A stretch of DNA of 64,000 nucleotides from Bosea sp. 685 (GTDB taxonomy: Bacteria; Pseudomonadota; Alphaproteobacteria; Rhizobiales; Beijerinckiaceae). The translations under genes and the position numbers were made by a program. Below, in pieces: positions 37,450-46,783 of the stretch. Position 1 is the stretch's first letter. Each line of letters starts with the position of its first letter. Location: NCBI RefSeq assembly GCF_031884435.1, contig NZ_CP134779.1, positions 1,364,001-1,428,000 of the forward strand, given 5' to 3'. Below the pieces are notes generated by a model that saw only the letters and a program-made list of their open reading frames with translations, had not been told where the DNA came from and made no database searches.

Positions 37450-37539
37450 GGGGTCAGAAGTGGGGCGTGAGTGCGCTGGATCAAGTCCGGTGATCCTGAT
37501 GCATGCCGATGCCGACGCCCAGAGGGGGATGGCTCGTCG

Positions 37540-38148
37540 TCACGGCATCTTGAATGCGAGCACATGCAGCCACCGGGTCGGCTCGCCATCATAGCCGCCG
37601 CCCATGTCCTCGTCGATGTCGAGCTTGCGCCAGCAATCGGCGCCGTATGCGCCGTGCAGCCAGTCCGATGACGGGTAGTTGTAATAGCGCCCGAAGCGAT
37701 CACGGCCCTCAGCGGTGCCAGCCTTGAAGCTGGCATAGAATACACCGCTCGGTTTCAGGGCAGCCTGCACCTTGCCGATGATCGCCGAAAGAGCCTGGCG
37801 CGGCACATGCAGCAGGCAGGCATTGGCCCAGACACCGTCGAAGGCATCGCTCTCGTCCAGATCCTCGAACAGCAGCACCTCGACTGGCCGCCCGAGCCGC
37901 CGCGCGGCCTGGCTCGCCAGTTCCGGCGAGCCATCGGTCGGTGTCACCGCGAAGCCGCGCGCCAGCAGGGCCTCGCTGTCCTGCCCACCACCGCAGCCGA
38001 GTTCGAGAACGCTGCCGCCGGCCGGGAGTGCCGCTGCAAAGGCGGCTATCCGCGCATGCTCGGCCGCGCGCGAGCGACCGGCATAGGCCTGCGCCTCGGC
38101 GGCGTAGAAATCGAGGGTTACGGGATCGCGGCCGGTCATGCTCGACAC
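37540..38148 (-). CDS. Class I SAM-dependent methyltransferase (TehB-like)
   Basis: A 202-aa protein with motif I VLELGCGGGQDSEAL (about residues 41-55) and the VWANACLLHVPR block, similar to TehB/UbiE-like small methyltransferases. The substrate is unknown. An ATG three codons in (MTGRD) is an alternative start. It lies 9 bp downstream of the LysE-type gene on the same strand, so the two are probably co-transcribed. Confidence 0.85.
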   Translation of the reverse strand: MSSMTGRDPVTLDFYAAEAQAYAGRSRAAEHARIAAFAAALPAGGSVLELGCGGGQDSEALLARGFAVTPTDGSPELASQAARRLGRPVEVLLFEDLDESDAFDGVWANACLLHVPRQALSAIIGKVQAALKPSGVFYASFKAGTAEGRDRFGRYYNYPSSDWLHGAYGADCWRKLDIDEDMGGGYDGEPTRWLHVLAFKMP

Positions 38149-38157
38149 ATCTCGTCG

Positions 38158-38784
38158 TCAGCGCGTACCGGTTCGCATCGCGACGGTCGCGATGCCAGCG
38201 CCGATCAGTAGGGTGCCGCCGGTCTTGTTGATGATGCCGAGTGCGCGGGGGCATTTTACGATCGAACGGGCGCGAGAGGCGACCAGCGCGTAGCCGAAGG
38301 CGTTGGCGGCGGCGAGCGTCACGAAGGTCGCCTCGAAGATCAGCATCTGCGTCCAAAAATCGGCATTCGGATCGAGGAACTGCGGCAGGAAGGCGACGAA
38401 GAAGGTGATGCTCTTGGGATTCAGGGCGGTTACCAGCCAGGCATGGCCGAGCATCTTCAATGACGAGACCGCATCCTCGCGCGGCTTCGCGTCGAGCGTG
38501 CCGCCGGCGCGAAACAGCTTGATGCCGAGCCAGATCAGGTAGGCGGCTCCCGCCCATTTCAGCGCCGTAAATACGGTGGCCGAGGTGGCCAGCAGCGCGC
38601 CTAGGCCGAGCATCGAGAGCGTCATCGCGGTGAAGTCGCCCAGCGCGACGCCGGCCGCGGTCGGCAGTGCCGTGCGCCAGCCCTGGCCGAGCGCATAGGA
38701 GACGACGAGCAGGATCGTCGGCCCGGGAATCACCAGAAGGACGGCAGTGGCGGCGGCGAAGGCGGCCCAGGTTTCGAAGGTCAT
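38158..38784 (-). CDS. LysE family translocator
   Basis: A 208-aa polytopic membrane protein. The first helix runs into IPGPTILLVVSYALGQG and about five further helices follow. It is predicted to export an amino acid. The ATG of MTFETWAAF was chosen; the frame is open upstream to 39057 but overlaps the nitroreductase gene. It shares its strand and probably its transcript with the downstream methyltransferase. Confidence 0.85.
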   Translation of the reverse strand: MTFETWAAFAAATAVLLVIPGPTILLVVSYALGQGWRTALPTAAGVALGDFTAMTLSMLGLGALLATSATVFTALKWAGAAYLIWLGIKLFRAGGTLDAKPREDAVSSLKMLGHAWLVTALNPKSITFFVAFLPQFLDPNADFWTQMLIFEATFVTLAAANAFGYALVASRARSIVKCPRALGIINKTGGTLLIGAGIATVAMRTGTR

Positions 38785-38935
38785 GACAGGCTCCGGGTCA
38801 AGGTTGGTCGAGCCATCCCCAGACGAGGTGATTTGTAAAGGGGCGTTGGCCGGTCGGCTGGCTCGTGTGAGAGTGGGAGGGGATGGCGAAAACCAAAAGA
38901 CCTCCGCGGTTGTGCGGGGCTGCTCGTCTCGGCCG

Positions 38936-39532
38936 TTATTCCCGGCCGTCTTGCTCCTGCCAACGACCGGGAAAGACGAACGTCTTCGTCGATTTTCGGG
39001 TACGCGGCGCGCACTCCCTGTCTTGCAGAGGTGCAGGTAGGCTCGACGGCTCGCCACGTCGTCCGATGGCGATGGCGGTCACGGCTTCATGGTCGATCGG
39101 GATGCCCATCACCGTGCGGGCTCGGTCGGTGTCGAACCCACCCATCTGATGGACATGCAGTCCGAGTGCGGTCGCCTGAAAGGTCATATACGCGACGGCC
39201 TGCCCCAGATCGTAGCGTGCGTGAAGGTTGGTATTGCCGTCAGGCTTTATGGGGCGCGCAAGAGCCAGCACGAGCAAAGCTGCGCTGCCGGCCCAGATCG
39301 CGTTGGCTTCCTTCAGGCAGCTATGCAGGCGATCGAAATTCTCCGTCCCGCGCGACGCATGGATGAAGGCCCAGGGTTGCAGGTTGTTCGCCGACGGAGC
39401 CCAGCGCGCTGCTTCGAACAGCGAAGCCACAGCCGCTTCGTCGATCGTGCTCGAAGCGAAGGCGCGTGGGCTCCATCGGCCGGCCAACGCCGGGTCGATG
39501 GGGTATTCGGTGACGGCGGCTCGGTCGTTCAT
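38936..39532 (-). CDS. Nitroreductase family protein
   Basis: A 198-aa FMN-dependent nitroreductase-like protein. RWSPRAFASSTIDEAAVASLFEAARWAPSANN is the usual N-terminal FMN-binding region, DLGQAVAYMTFQATALGLHVHQMGGFD the middle, and IAIGRRGEPSSLP the last strand. The physiological substrate is unknown; the family reduces quinones, flavins or nitro compounds with NAD(P)H. It is divergent from a LysR regulator, which is the likely controller. Its 3' end extends past the usual C-terminus by a Lys/Arg-rich tail. Confidence 0.88.
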   Translation of the reverse strand: MNDRAAVTEYPIDPALAGRWSPRAFASSTIDEAAVASLFEAARWAPSANNLQPWAFIHASRGTENFDRLHSCLKEANAIWAGSAALLVLALARPIKPDGNTNLHARYDLGQAVAYMTFQATALGLHVHQMGGFDTDRARTVMGIPIDHEAVTAIAIGRRGEPSSLPAPLQDRECAPRTRKSTKTFVFPGRWQEQDGRE

Positions 39533-39633
39533 GCGATTCCTCTCTGCGATGACTTGCTTCTGCCACGCTTGTGCTTTCGGCTGGGCTGAGCAATTTTCCG
39601 GACGGTGTGCAAAAAACTCACAGGCCTGTTCGA

Positions 39634-40548
39634 ATGCCCCGGAAACTGCCGTCTCTCAACGCCGTGAAGACATTCGAGGCGGCGGTTCGACACGGCACGA
39701 CGCTTGCTGCAGCGGCTGAACTCGGCGTCACACATGGAGCCGTGAGCCGTCAGATCCAGCAGCTTGAAGAGTGGATCGGCCGGCCGCTATTCAGGCGGGA
39801 GGGCGGCAGGCTGATCGTGACAGAGGCCGGAGCGGCTTATGCAGCGATTGCCGGAACGGCTCTCGATCTTCTCCATGATGGAACGCGGGAGTTGCTAGAG
39901 GTGAGCGACCATGTCGTGCGCGTCAGCACGACTTCGTCTTTCGCGTCCGAATGGCTGATGCCGCGTTTGCCGGCCTTTCACTTGCGGCATTCGCAGATCG
40001 AAATCTGGCTGGAGGAAGCAAAGGAAATCGTCACGCCGCGCTCCGGCGGCTGTGACCTCGCCATCCGCATGGGAGCCGGCCCATGGCCGGGCGTGAAGGT
40101 TGAACCATTCATGAGCGACAGGTTGGTTCCCGTTTGCACACCTGGGATAGCCGCGAAGTTGACATGTCCCGACGATCTCGGCCTGGTGCCTTTGCTGCAT
40201 GATGGCGATGTGCTGGCGCAATGGAGCCGCTGGCTGCGGGAGGCTGGTGCCGAGGTGAGTCCGGCCATGGCGCGACGCTTCGACAAGGGCCCACGCTTTG
40301 CCAGTTCCTCGCTCCTCCTGCACGCCGCAGCGGCGGGGCAGGGCGTCGCGCTGGCACGCGAGCGCCTGGCCGAGACATGGCTGGTGCGTGGAGAGCTGGT
40401 CCGGCCGTTCGCGGAAGCCGTCGATCTCGGGACGGCCTACTGGCTCGTTACACGGCAGACCGTCGAACCGCGCCGTCCGATCCATACCTTCCTGACATGG
40501 TTGGGCGAGCAGGCGGCATTGCCGCCGGCTCGCGTTGAAAGCTGGTGA
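39634..40548 (+). CDS. LysR family transcriptional regulator (GcvA-like)
   Basis: A 304-aa LysR protein. The winged helix-turn-helix opens with RKLPSLNAVKTFEAAVRHG and recognises DNA through LGVTHGAVSRQIQQLEEWIG; the effector domain follows, with the GcvA-like LVRPF...YWLV ending. It probably regulates the divergent nitroreductase gene, whose start is 101 bp away. The ATG of MPRKLPS was preferred over an upstream ATG at 39571, as LysR N-termini begin here. Confidence 0.9.
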   Translation: MPRKLPSLNAVKTFEAAVRHGTTLAAAAELGVTHGAVSRQIQQLEEWIGRPLFRREGGRLIVTEAGAAYAAIAGTALDLLHDGTRELLEVSDHVVRVSTTSSFASEWLMPRLPAFHLRHSQIEIWLEEAKEIVTPRSGGCDLAIRMGAGPWPGVKVEPFMSDRLVPVCTPGIAAKLTCPDDLGLVPLLHDGDVLAQWSRWLREAGAEVSPAMARRFDKGPRFASSSLLLHAAAAGQGVALARERLAETWLVRGELVRPFAEAVDLGTAYWLVTRQTVEPRRPIHTFLTWLGEQAALPPARVESW

Positions 40549-40640
40549 TCTGTGACGAAAAGGCGACTTGCTCTCAAGGGCGTGCGGTGCAGGAAAGAGG
40601 CAGGTTCGAGCTGAAATAGCCCGCCGGCCCGGTGCCGAGC

Positions 40641-41159
40641 TCAGCGCTTTTCCGGCTCGCCGGCGATCACCAGCGCCCACCAGGCCCCGTATTGGGTCTG
40701 CGGGGCCTTGGCCAGAGCGATGCCGAAGCGCGTCGCCTCGGGCATGCGCAGATTGACGTCGTGGCCGGAAGACGCCTTCCAGCCTGCGAAGGCCTCCTCG
40801 GTCGAATAATAGCCGCCGCCGACATTCTCCGCCGTACGCCCCGCTTTCAGCCCGGCGCCATGGACGCGGGAGACGAAGCTGCCGCCGGCATCATGGGAGA
40901 GCGTGTTCGCCGCGGCCATCGCATTGGCCTGGTGCTGGGCCATGGCGGTCAGCGTCGGATCGAGCCTGACGGGGCTGAGGCCATTGCTGGCGCGATAGGC
41001 GTTGAAAATGCGAGTGGCGGCGGCCGTGTCGAGCTTCACAGCGGCCAGGCGCTCGGTGGCTGTGGCGCTGAGAGGCGCGGTGCTGCGCGGATCGCCGGCA
41101 CAGCCGGCGGCGACCAGGGTCATGGCGAGCGTCGCCATGCGGAAAAGATGCAGGTCCAT
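40641..41159 (-). CDS. CAP-domain lipoprotein
   Basis: A 172-aa protein. A lipoprotein signal (LAMTLVAAGC, lipobox AAGC) at about residues 11-20 predicts lipidation and membrane anchoring. The rest is a CAP/SCP-like domain: LDPTLTAMAQHQANAMAAANTLSHD and VGGGYYSTEEAFAGWKASSGHDVNLRMPEATRFGIALAK, with the conserved histidines and glutamate. The bacterial CAP domains lack a firm function; proposed ones are in cell wall binding or proteolysis. The ATG at 41159 is preferred over one at 41189 since it places the lipobox correctly. Confidence 0.86.
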   Translation of the reverse strand: MDLHLFRMATLAMTLVAAGCAGDPRSTAPLSATATERLAAVKLDTAAATRIFNAYRASNGLSPVRLDPTLTAMAQHQANAMAAANTLSHDAGGSFVSRVHGAGLKAGRTAENVGGGYYSTEEAFAGWKASSGHDVNLRMPEATRFGIALAKAPQTQYGAWWALVIAGEPEKR

Positions 41160-41230
41160 CGTCGCCTTTCGATCGGTCGGGTGCGCCATGCTTGTACCGG
41201 TACTGTAATTTCAGTGGTTATGCGACGATC

Positions 41231-41662
41231 TCAGCCGCGGCCGCCGGCGATGACGCGGCAGAGCGCGTCGCGGACATAGCCTTCCGGCGCAATCTGGCCC
41301 TGCTGGACGACAAAGGCGGCGTCGACGCGCGTGGCCGGCCCGCTCTTGCGGGCGGTGACGCGCAGGGTCTGCGGCCGGCCCGAACCGGTGGTCTCCTGGA
41401 TCGCGACGACGGAGCTCGTGGCATTGTCGACGCGGATGCCGGCGAAGCCCTCCGCGGCGACGGCAGCCGCCAGGTTCTTCAGCACGGCCGCCGGTGCGCG
41501 ATTCGTGACGAGGTCCCAGCTGCGATAGGTCAAGCCGGTCACCATCGGAACGCCATCGGTCTTGAAATTATTATGGCAGGCCTGCTGGGCCTGGGCTCGC
41601 GACAGGCTGAGGAGCAAGGCAGTGAAGGCAAGGGCTGAAAGGGTCGTCGTCCGCGCGGCCAT
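41231..41662 (-). CDS. Small secreted protein, unknown function
   Basis: A 143-aa protein with a signal peptide (hydrophobic stretch about residues 8-21, cleavage near AQAQ). The mature part has two cysteines (QACHNN and DALCRV) that may form a disulfide, and a repeated beta-type composition. No family is recognised. It lies 72 bp upstream of the CAP lipoprotein gene on the same strand, which suggests a shared periplasmic role. Confidence 0.68.
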   Translation of the reverse strand: MAARTTTLSALAFTALLLSLSRAQAQQACHNNFKTDGVPMVTGLTYRSWDLVTNRAPAAVLKNLAAAVAAEGFAGIRVDNATSSVVAIQETTGSGRPQTLRVTARKSGPATRVDAAFVVQQGQIAPEGYVRDALCRVIAGGRG

Positions 41663-41970
41663 GGCAGGTCCCTGATGAAAATTTGGGCGTGCCTTTAAAC
41701 CTCAGGGTTGTGGTTGGGGCAAGTGTTCGCGCCTCCACGTGCCTCATCTGATGTGCCAATCTTGACTTTCGCCACATTCTCCCGCTTTAACCCGCGCATT
41801 CGTTTCGCCGACATCGACGAGACCGCATCAGCCGACCGGGCCGCTCCCTGAGCATTTCGAGCCCGGAGGTCAACGCCCGACAGCGCGTCCGCGCCCTCGG
41901 GCGCGAAACCGTTTGGCGGTATTGTCGGTTTTGACGACAGACGAAACCAGGCAGACAGGACAATCGCCGC
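41663..41970 (+). promoter_or_regulatory. Upstream region of ffh (308 bp)
   Basis: No gene is visible. A TTGACT hexamer at 41762-41767 followed after 18 bases by TTTAAC (41786-41791) is a fair sigma-70 promoter candidate for ffh. The long remaining leader (about 170 bases) has no conserved structure that I recognise. Confidence 0.35.
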
Positions 41971-43553
<1,583 letters not shown>

Positions 43554-43557
<4 letters not shown>

Positions 43558-43817
43558 CCAAACCGACCGAAATGCGCGTCGGCATGTTCGACGTGTTCAA
43601 GCAGGTGAAGGCGCGTCTCGACGACGCCAACCTGTCCTATGAAACCTCATCCTACCGGGACGACGCCTTCTCCTTCTTCGTGCATGCGCCCGGAGAATAC
43701 TGGGAGATCGACGTTCTCGAGGACGGCTCCATCGATCTCGAAGTCTTCACGTCGACCGGCATGAAGGACGATCCCTGGGCCATGATCGATCAGCTGGTCG
43801 ACGACAACAAAGCCTGA
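43554..43817 (+). CDS. Small protein between ffh and rpsP
   Basis: An 87-aa acidic protein with no recognised domain; sequence features include [19 protein letters not shown] and [19 protein letters not shown], suggesting a small alpha/beta fold. Its ATG overlaps the ffh stop codon (ATGA at 43554-43557), so it is translationally coupled to ffh. A short 43-bp gap separates it from rpsP. Because of this position it may act with ribosome or SRP assembly, but nothing in the sequence proves that. Confidence 0.75.
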
Positions 43818-43860
43818 GTTCAACCCAACCCAAAACGATACCCAACCAAGGAAGACGCGA

Positions 43861-44220
43861 ATGTCCCTCAAGATCCGCCTGACCCGTGGCGGCGCCAAGA
43901 AGCGCCCGTACTACCGCATCGTCGTCGCCGACGCCCGCTCGCCGCGCGATGGCCGCTTCATCGAGAAGATCGGCTCCTATGACCCGATGAAGGCCAAGGA
44001 TTCGGCCGAGCGCGTCGTGCTCGATCTTGAGAAGGCCAAGGAGTGGCTCGCCAAGGGCGCCCAGCCGACCGACCGTGTGCTGCGTTTCCTCGACGCCGCC
44101 GGCCTCGCCAAGCGTCCGGCGCGCAACAACCCGAACAAGGCTCTTCCCGGCGAGAAGGCCAAGGAGCGCGCCGAGAAGAACGCCGCCAAGAGCGCTGCCC
44201 CGGCTGAAGCCGAGGCGTGA
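43861..44220 (+). CDS. rpsP: 30S ribosomal protein S16
   Basis: A 119-aa S16: [40 protein letters not shown] is the conserved core, followed by [24 protein letters not shown] and an Ala/Lys/Glu-rich tail as in alphaproteobacteria. It is essential for 30S assembly. It follows the 87-aa gene and precedes rimM by 99 bp, a gap filled by a palindromic element. Confidence 0.98.
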   Translation: MSLKIRLTRGGAKKRPYYRIVVADARSPRDGRFIEKIGSYDPMKAKDSAERVVLDLEKAKEWLAKGAQPTDRVLRFLDAAGLAKRPARNNPNKALPGEKAKERAEKNAAKSAAPAEAEA

Positions 44221-44237
44221 GCTTGATGCGGGTCCAG

Positions 44238-44316
44238 GCGTCATTCTCGGGCCAAGCTCAGCTTCGACCCGAGAACCTCTGGCAGGAGATGGCCGGGTCA
44301 AGCCCGGCCATGACGC
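44238..44316. repeat. BIME-like palindromic element inside the rpsP-rimM gap
   Basis: Begins GCGTCATTCTCGGG and ends ATGACGC, like 36256-36340. Stems: ATTCTCGGG with CCCGAGAAC (44243-44251 with 44268-44276) and ATGGCCGGG with CCCGGCCAT (44289-44297 with 44303-44311, loop TCAAG). The second stem ends only 8 bases before the rimM ATG, where it could interfere with ribosome binding or stabilise the upstream transcript. Confidence 0.85.
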
Positions 44317-44319
44317 CTG

Positions 44320-44847
44320 ATGGCCGCTGACACCGGTCTCGTTCTGCTCGGGGTCATCGGCGCAGCCCATGGCATCAAGGGCGAGGTCCGGATCAAGGCC
44401 TTTACCGGCGATCCGCTGGCGATCGCCGAATACGGCCCGCTCAGCGATGAGGCGGGCCGGCGTTTCGAGATCGCCGATATCCGCCCGGCCAAGGAGGTGG
44501 TCGTCGCCCGGCTCAAGGGCGTGACCAGCCGCGAGGCGGCCGAGAGCCTGGCCGGGGTGAAGCTCTTCGTCGCCCGCGACAAGCTCCCACTGGTCGAGGA
44601 CGAGGACGAATTCCTGCAGGCCGATCTGATTGGTTGCGCAGTGGTAGGCCCCGACGGTGCGATGCTCGGCACCGTCACGTTCGTCGCCAATTACGGCGCC
44701 GGCGATCTGCTCGACATCGCGACGCCCGATGGCCGCTCGGTGTTGATGCCCTTCACCAAGGCTTTCGCGCCGCGTATCGACGTCACGGCCCGGCGTATCG
44801 AGGCCGAGCCGCCCGAGGGCTTGTTCGAGGTCGACGATGACAAGTAA
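44320..44847 (+). CDS. rimM: Ribosome maturation factor RimM
   Basis: A 175-aa RimM: an N-terminal barrel with GVIGAAHGIKGEVRIKAF and a C-terminal PRC-barrel (DLIGCAVVGPDGAMLGTVTFVANYGAGDLLDI, VLMPFTKAFAPRID). It binds S19 and aids 30S 3'-domain assembly. Its last 11 bases overlap the HAD gene. The start ATG has no clear Shine-Dalgarno sequence, possibly because the palindromic element took the place of normal leader sequence. Confidence 0.96.
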   Translation: MAADTGLVLLGVIGAAHGIKGEVRIKAFTGDPLAIAEYGPLSDEAGRRFEIADIRPAKEVVVARLKGVTSREAAESLAGVKLFVARDKLPLVEDEDEFLQADLIGCAVVGPDGAMLGTVTFVANYGAGDLLDIATPDGRSVLMPFTKAFAPRIDVTARRIEAEPPEGLFEVDDDK

Positions 44848-45508
44848 CGGTCTCGTTCGCGCCCTGATCTTCGACATGGACGGCACCATCGTCGACAATA
44901 TGCGCTTCCATGAGGATGCCTGGGAGCATCTGCATGTGACGCATGGATTGCCCTTCGACCGCGACAGCTTCTTTTCGCACACCGCCGGCATGGCGGTCGG
45001 CGAGATCATCGGCCCACTCTTTCCCAATGCCACTCCGGCCGAGATCGAGGCGATGGGCAAGGAGAAGGAACTCTTCTACCGGCGGAATTACGGCCCGCAT
45101 GTCGTAGCCATGCCCGGCCTTCTCGACCTGATGGCGCGGGCCGATGCGGCTGGCGTGCCGATGGCTGTCGCCACGGCGGCTCCGCCCGGGAATATCGACA
45201 TCGTGCTCGACACGCTGGGCCTGCGCTCGCGCTTCGCCACCATCATCGCGCCGTCCCAGGGTTTTCGCGGCAAGCCGAATCCGGATCTGTTTCTGGGGGC
45301 TGCCGAACGCATGAAGGTCGCGCCCGAAGCTTGCGTCGTCTTCGAGGATGCGCCCAACGGCGTCGAGGCCGCGCGCCGCGCCGACATGCGCGCGGTCGCG
45401 ATCCTGAGCATGCTCGGCGCCAAGGATTTCGCCGGCTTCGACAACGTCATCGCCAGCGCCAAGGATTTTACGGCGCTGGACGGGCTGCCCGCGCTGCGCT
45501 TTGCTTGA
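44837..45508 (+). CDS. HAD family hydrolase (phosphatase)
   Basis: A 223-aa haloacid-dehalogenase-like protein. Motif I FDMDGTIVDN is at the N-terminus, motif II around TAAPPGN (VPMAVATAAPPG), motif III Lys in GKPNPDLFLGAAE and motif IV EDAPNGVEAARRA. The order matches beta-phosphoglucomutase-like or phosphoglycolate-phosphatase-like hydrolases; the substrate is unknown. It overlaps rimM by 11 bp and ends 3 bp before trmD, so it is an extra gene in the canonical rimM-trmD junction. Confidence 0.88.
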   Translation: MTSNGLVRALIFDMDGTIVDNMRFHEDAWEHLHVTHGLPFDRDSFFSHTAGMAVGEIIGPLFPNATPAEIEAMGKEKELFYRRNYGPHVVAMPGLLDLMARADAAGVPMAVATAAPPGNIDIVLDTLGLRSRFATIIAPSQGFRGKPNPDLFLGAAERMKVAPEACVVFEDAPNGVEAARRADMRAVAILSMLGAKDFAGFDNVIASAKDFTALDGLPALRFA

Positions 45509-45511
45509 GCG

Positions 45512-46198
45512 ATGGCTTTTCGCGCCTCTATCCTGACGCTTTATCCCGAGATGTTTCCCGGCCCGCTTGGCGTCTCGCTGGCGGGCGAGGGATTGCGCAA
45601 GGGCCTGTGGTCGCTGGAGACACACCAAATCCGCGACCATGGCATCGGCCGCCATCGCAATGTCGACGACAACCCGGCCGGTGGCGGGGCCGGCATGGTG
45701 CTGCGCTGCGACGTGCTGGCTGCGGCGATCGATGCGGCGGTTCCCGCTGACGACACACGTCCGCGCCTGCTGATGTCGCCGCGCGGCCGCAGGCTCGATC
45801 AGGGGCTGGTGCGGGAATGGGTGGCGGGCGAAGGCGTCGTCATCGTCTGCGGTCGTTTTGAGGGCGTCGACGAACGCGTCATCGAGGGGCGGGACCTGAC
45901 CGAGATCTCCGTCGGCGACTATATCCTGTCGGGCGGTGAAATGGCGGCGCTGCTGCTGCTCGACGCTTGCGTGCGCCTGATCCCCGGCGTGATGGGCAAG
46001 GAATTGTCGGGCCAGGACGAAAGCTTCGAGAACGGCCTGCTCGAATACCCGCACTATACGCGCCCGCGCGAATGGGAGGGCAGGGGCCTGCCCGAGGCGC
46101 TGCTTTCGGGCGATCATGCCCGTATCGCCAGATGGCGGCGCGAACAGGCGGAGACGATCACGCGCGAACGGCGGCCGGATCTGATCGGCAAGGTCTGA
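45512..46198 (+). CDS. trmD: tRNA (guanine(37)-N1)-methyltransferase
   Basis: A 228-aa TrmD of the SPOUT class. [17 protein letters not shown] starts it, the trefoil-knot SAM site is [15 protein letters not shown] with [16 protein letters not shown], and [10 protein letters not shown] is near the C-terminus. It methylates G37 of tRNAs next to the anticodon, preventing frameshifting. It ends the ffh-trmD series; the usual next gene, rplS, is missing here. Confidence 0.97.
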   Translation: MAFRASILTLYPEMFPGPLGVSLAGEGLRKGLWSLETHQIRDHGIGRHRNVDDNPAGGGAGMVLRCDVLAAAIDAAVPADDTRPRLLMSPRGRRLDQGLVREWVAGEGVVIVCGRFEGVDERVIEGRDLTEISVGDYILSGGEMAALLLLDACVRLIPGVMGKELSGQDESFENGLLEYPHYTRPREWEGRGLPEALLSGDHARIARWRREQAETITRERRPDLIGKV

Positions 46199-46263
46199 TC
46201 AGCAAGGCTGGATCGGCAAGCAAGTTCGGCCGGCGTCCTCGCGACGCGATTCTGTCCGGGCCG

Positions 46264-46440
46264 CTACTCCAGCCCGAGCATGAAGACGGCATAGGGCACG
46301 GCGAAGGCGAAGCCGATGATCAGCCCGAGCATGAAGATGATCAGCCCGGTGTTGAGGTCGAACGTCGCTGCCTCCTGCGGGCCTGCTGTCACCTGGCGCG
46401 CAGGCTGAGCCTTGCGATTGGCCGGTTCGAACGCGTTCAT
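46264..46440 (-). CDS. Mini membrane protein 1 (58 aa)
   Basis: A 58-aa protein: a polar N-terminus (residues 1-27) then one strong membrane helix, LIIFMLGLIIGFAFAVPYAVFML, ending in a Glu. It is just downstream of mini membrane protein 2 on the same strand and shares an FAxPYxVF motif with it. No family is recognised. Two short genes, divergent promoters and a DUF6502-DUF5666 pair next door suggest a single functional locus. Confidence 0.6.
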   Translation of the reverse strand: MNAFEPANRKAQPARQVTAGPQEAATFDLNTGLIIFMLGLIIGFAFAVPYAVFMLGLE

Positions 46441-46471
46441 CGAGAAGACCCGGTTTGGGGAAGCGACCCGT

Positions 46472-46654
46472 TCAGCGCGCATGGGTCTGCAACAAGAAAT
46501 GGGTCTGCCACAGGAAGACGAGATAGGGCGTCGCGAAGGCGCAGCCGAGCCACAGGCAACGGCCAAGCCGGGCAAGACCGGCGTGGTGGCTCCGTTGCGG
46601 GGCTGGGCGGTCGATCGTGAGGGGAGGCTCTGCGGCGAAGCTGGCGACGACCAT
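46472..46654 (-). CDS. Mini membrane protein 2 (60 aa)
   Basis: A 60-aa protein whose second half is hydrophobic with LGCAFATPYLVFLWQTHFLL, similar to FAVPYAVFML in mini membrane protein 1. The first half has many His, Pro and Arg. The ATG of MVVASFAA was chosen because it is closest to the strong minus-strand promoter at 46694-46722; the frame is open to 46759. It is followed 31 bp later by the 58-aa gene. Not recognised as any known family. Confidence 0.55.
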   Translation of the reverse strand: MVVASFAAEPPLTIDRPAPQRSHHAGLARLGRCLWLGCAFATPYLVFLWQTHFLLQTHAR

Positions 46655-46669
46655 GTTTGTCTCGGAATG

Positions 46670-46722
46670 TTGCGTGTGGGTATATTTCCCACATATAAAT
46701 CCACGCGAGCTGCTCGCGTCAA
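46670..46722. promoter_or_regulatory. Overlapping divergent sigma-70 promoters
   Basis: Plus strand: TTGCGT (46670-46675), 18-base spacer, TATAAA (46694-46699). Minus strand: TTGACG (46717-46722), 17-base spacer, TTTATA, the complement of the same six bases 46694-46699. So the two promoters share one -10 box. The plus promoter points to the DUF6502 gene, the minus to the mini membrane proteins. Because they occlude each other, the locus is probably a switch. Confidence 0.65.
46675..46693. promoter_or_regulatory. Operator-like palindrome 1, GTGGG-N7-CCCAC
   Basis: TGTGGG TATATTT CCCACA is a perfect 6-bp inverted repeat with a 7-base centre. It lies entirely within the spacer of the plus promoter, so a bound protein would block RNA polymerase there; for the minus promoter it covers the start of transcription. 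Its architecture matches the second palindrome at 46743. Confidence 0.7.
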
Positions 46723-46742
46723 GAGTGCAGCGCAAAAATTTT

Positions 46743-46759
46743 GTGGGATTGTGTCCCAC
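46743..46759. promoter_or_regulatory. Operator-like palindrome 2, GTGGG-N7-CCCAC
   Basis: GTGGG ATTGTGT CCCAC is the second palindrome of the same 5-7-5 form (one further inner pair also matches). Its centre is 67 bp from that of the first, and it lies in the 5' leader of the DUF6502 gene, 25 bases before its ATG. Two sites allow looping or cooperative binding. The regulator is not identified. Confidence 0.68.
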
Positions 46760-46783
46760 GCCTCGATTGGGTAAGGGAGAGCG

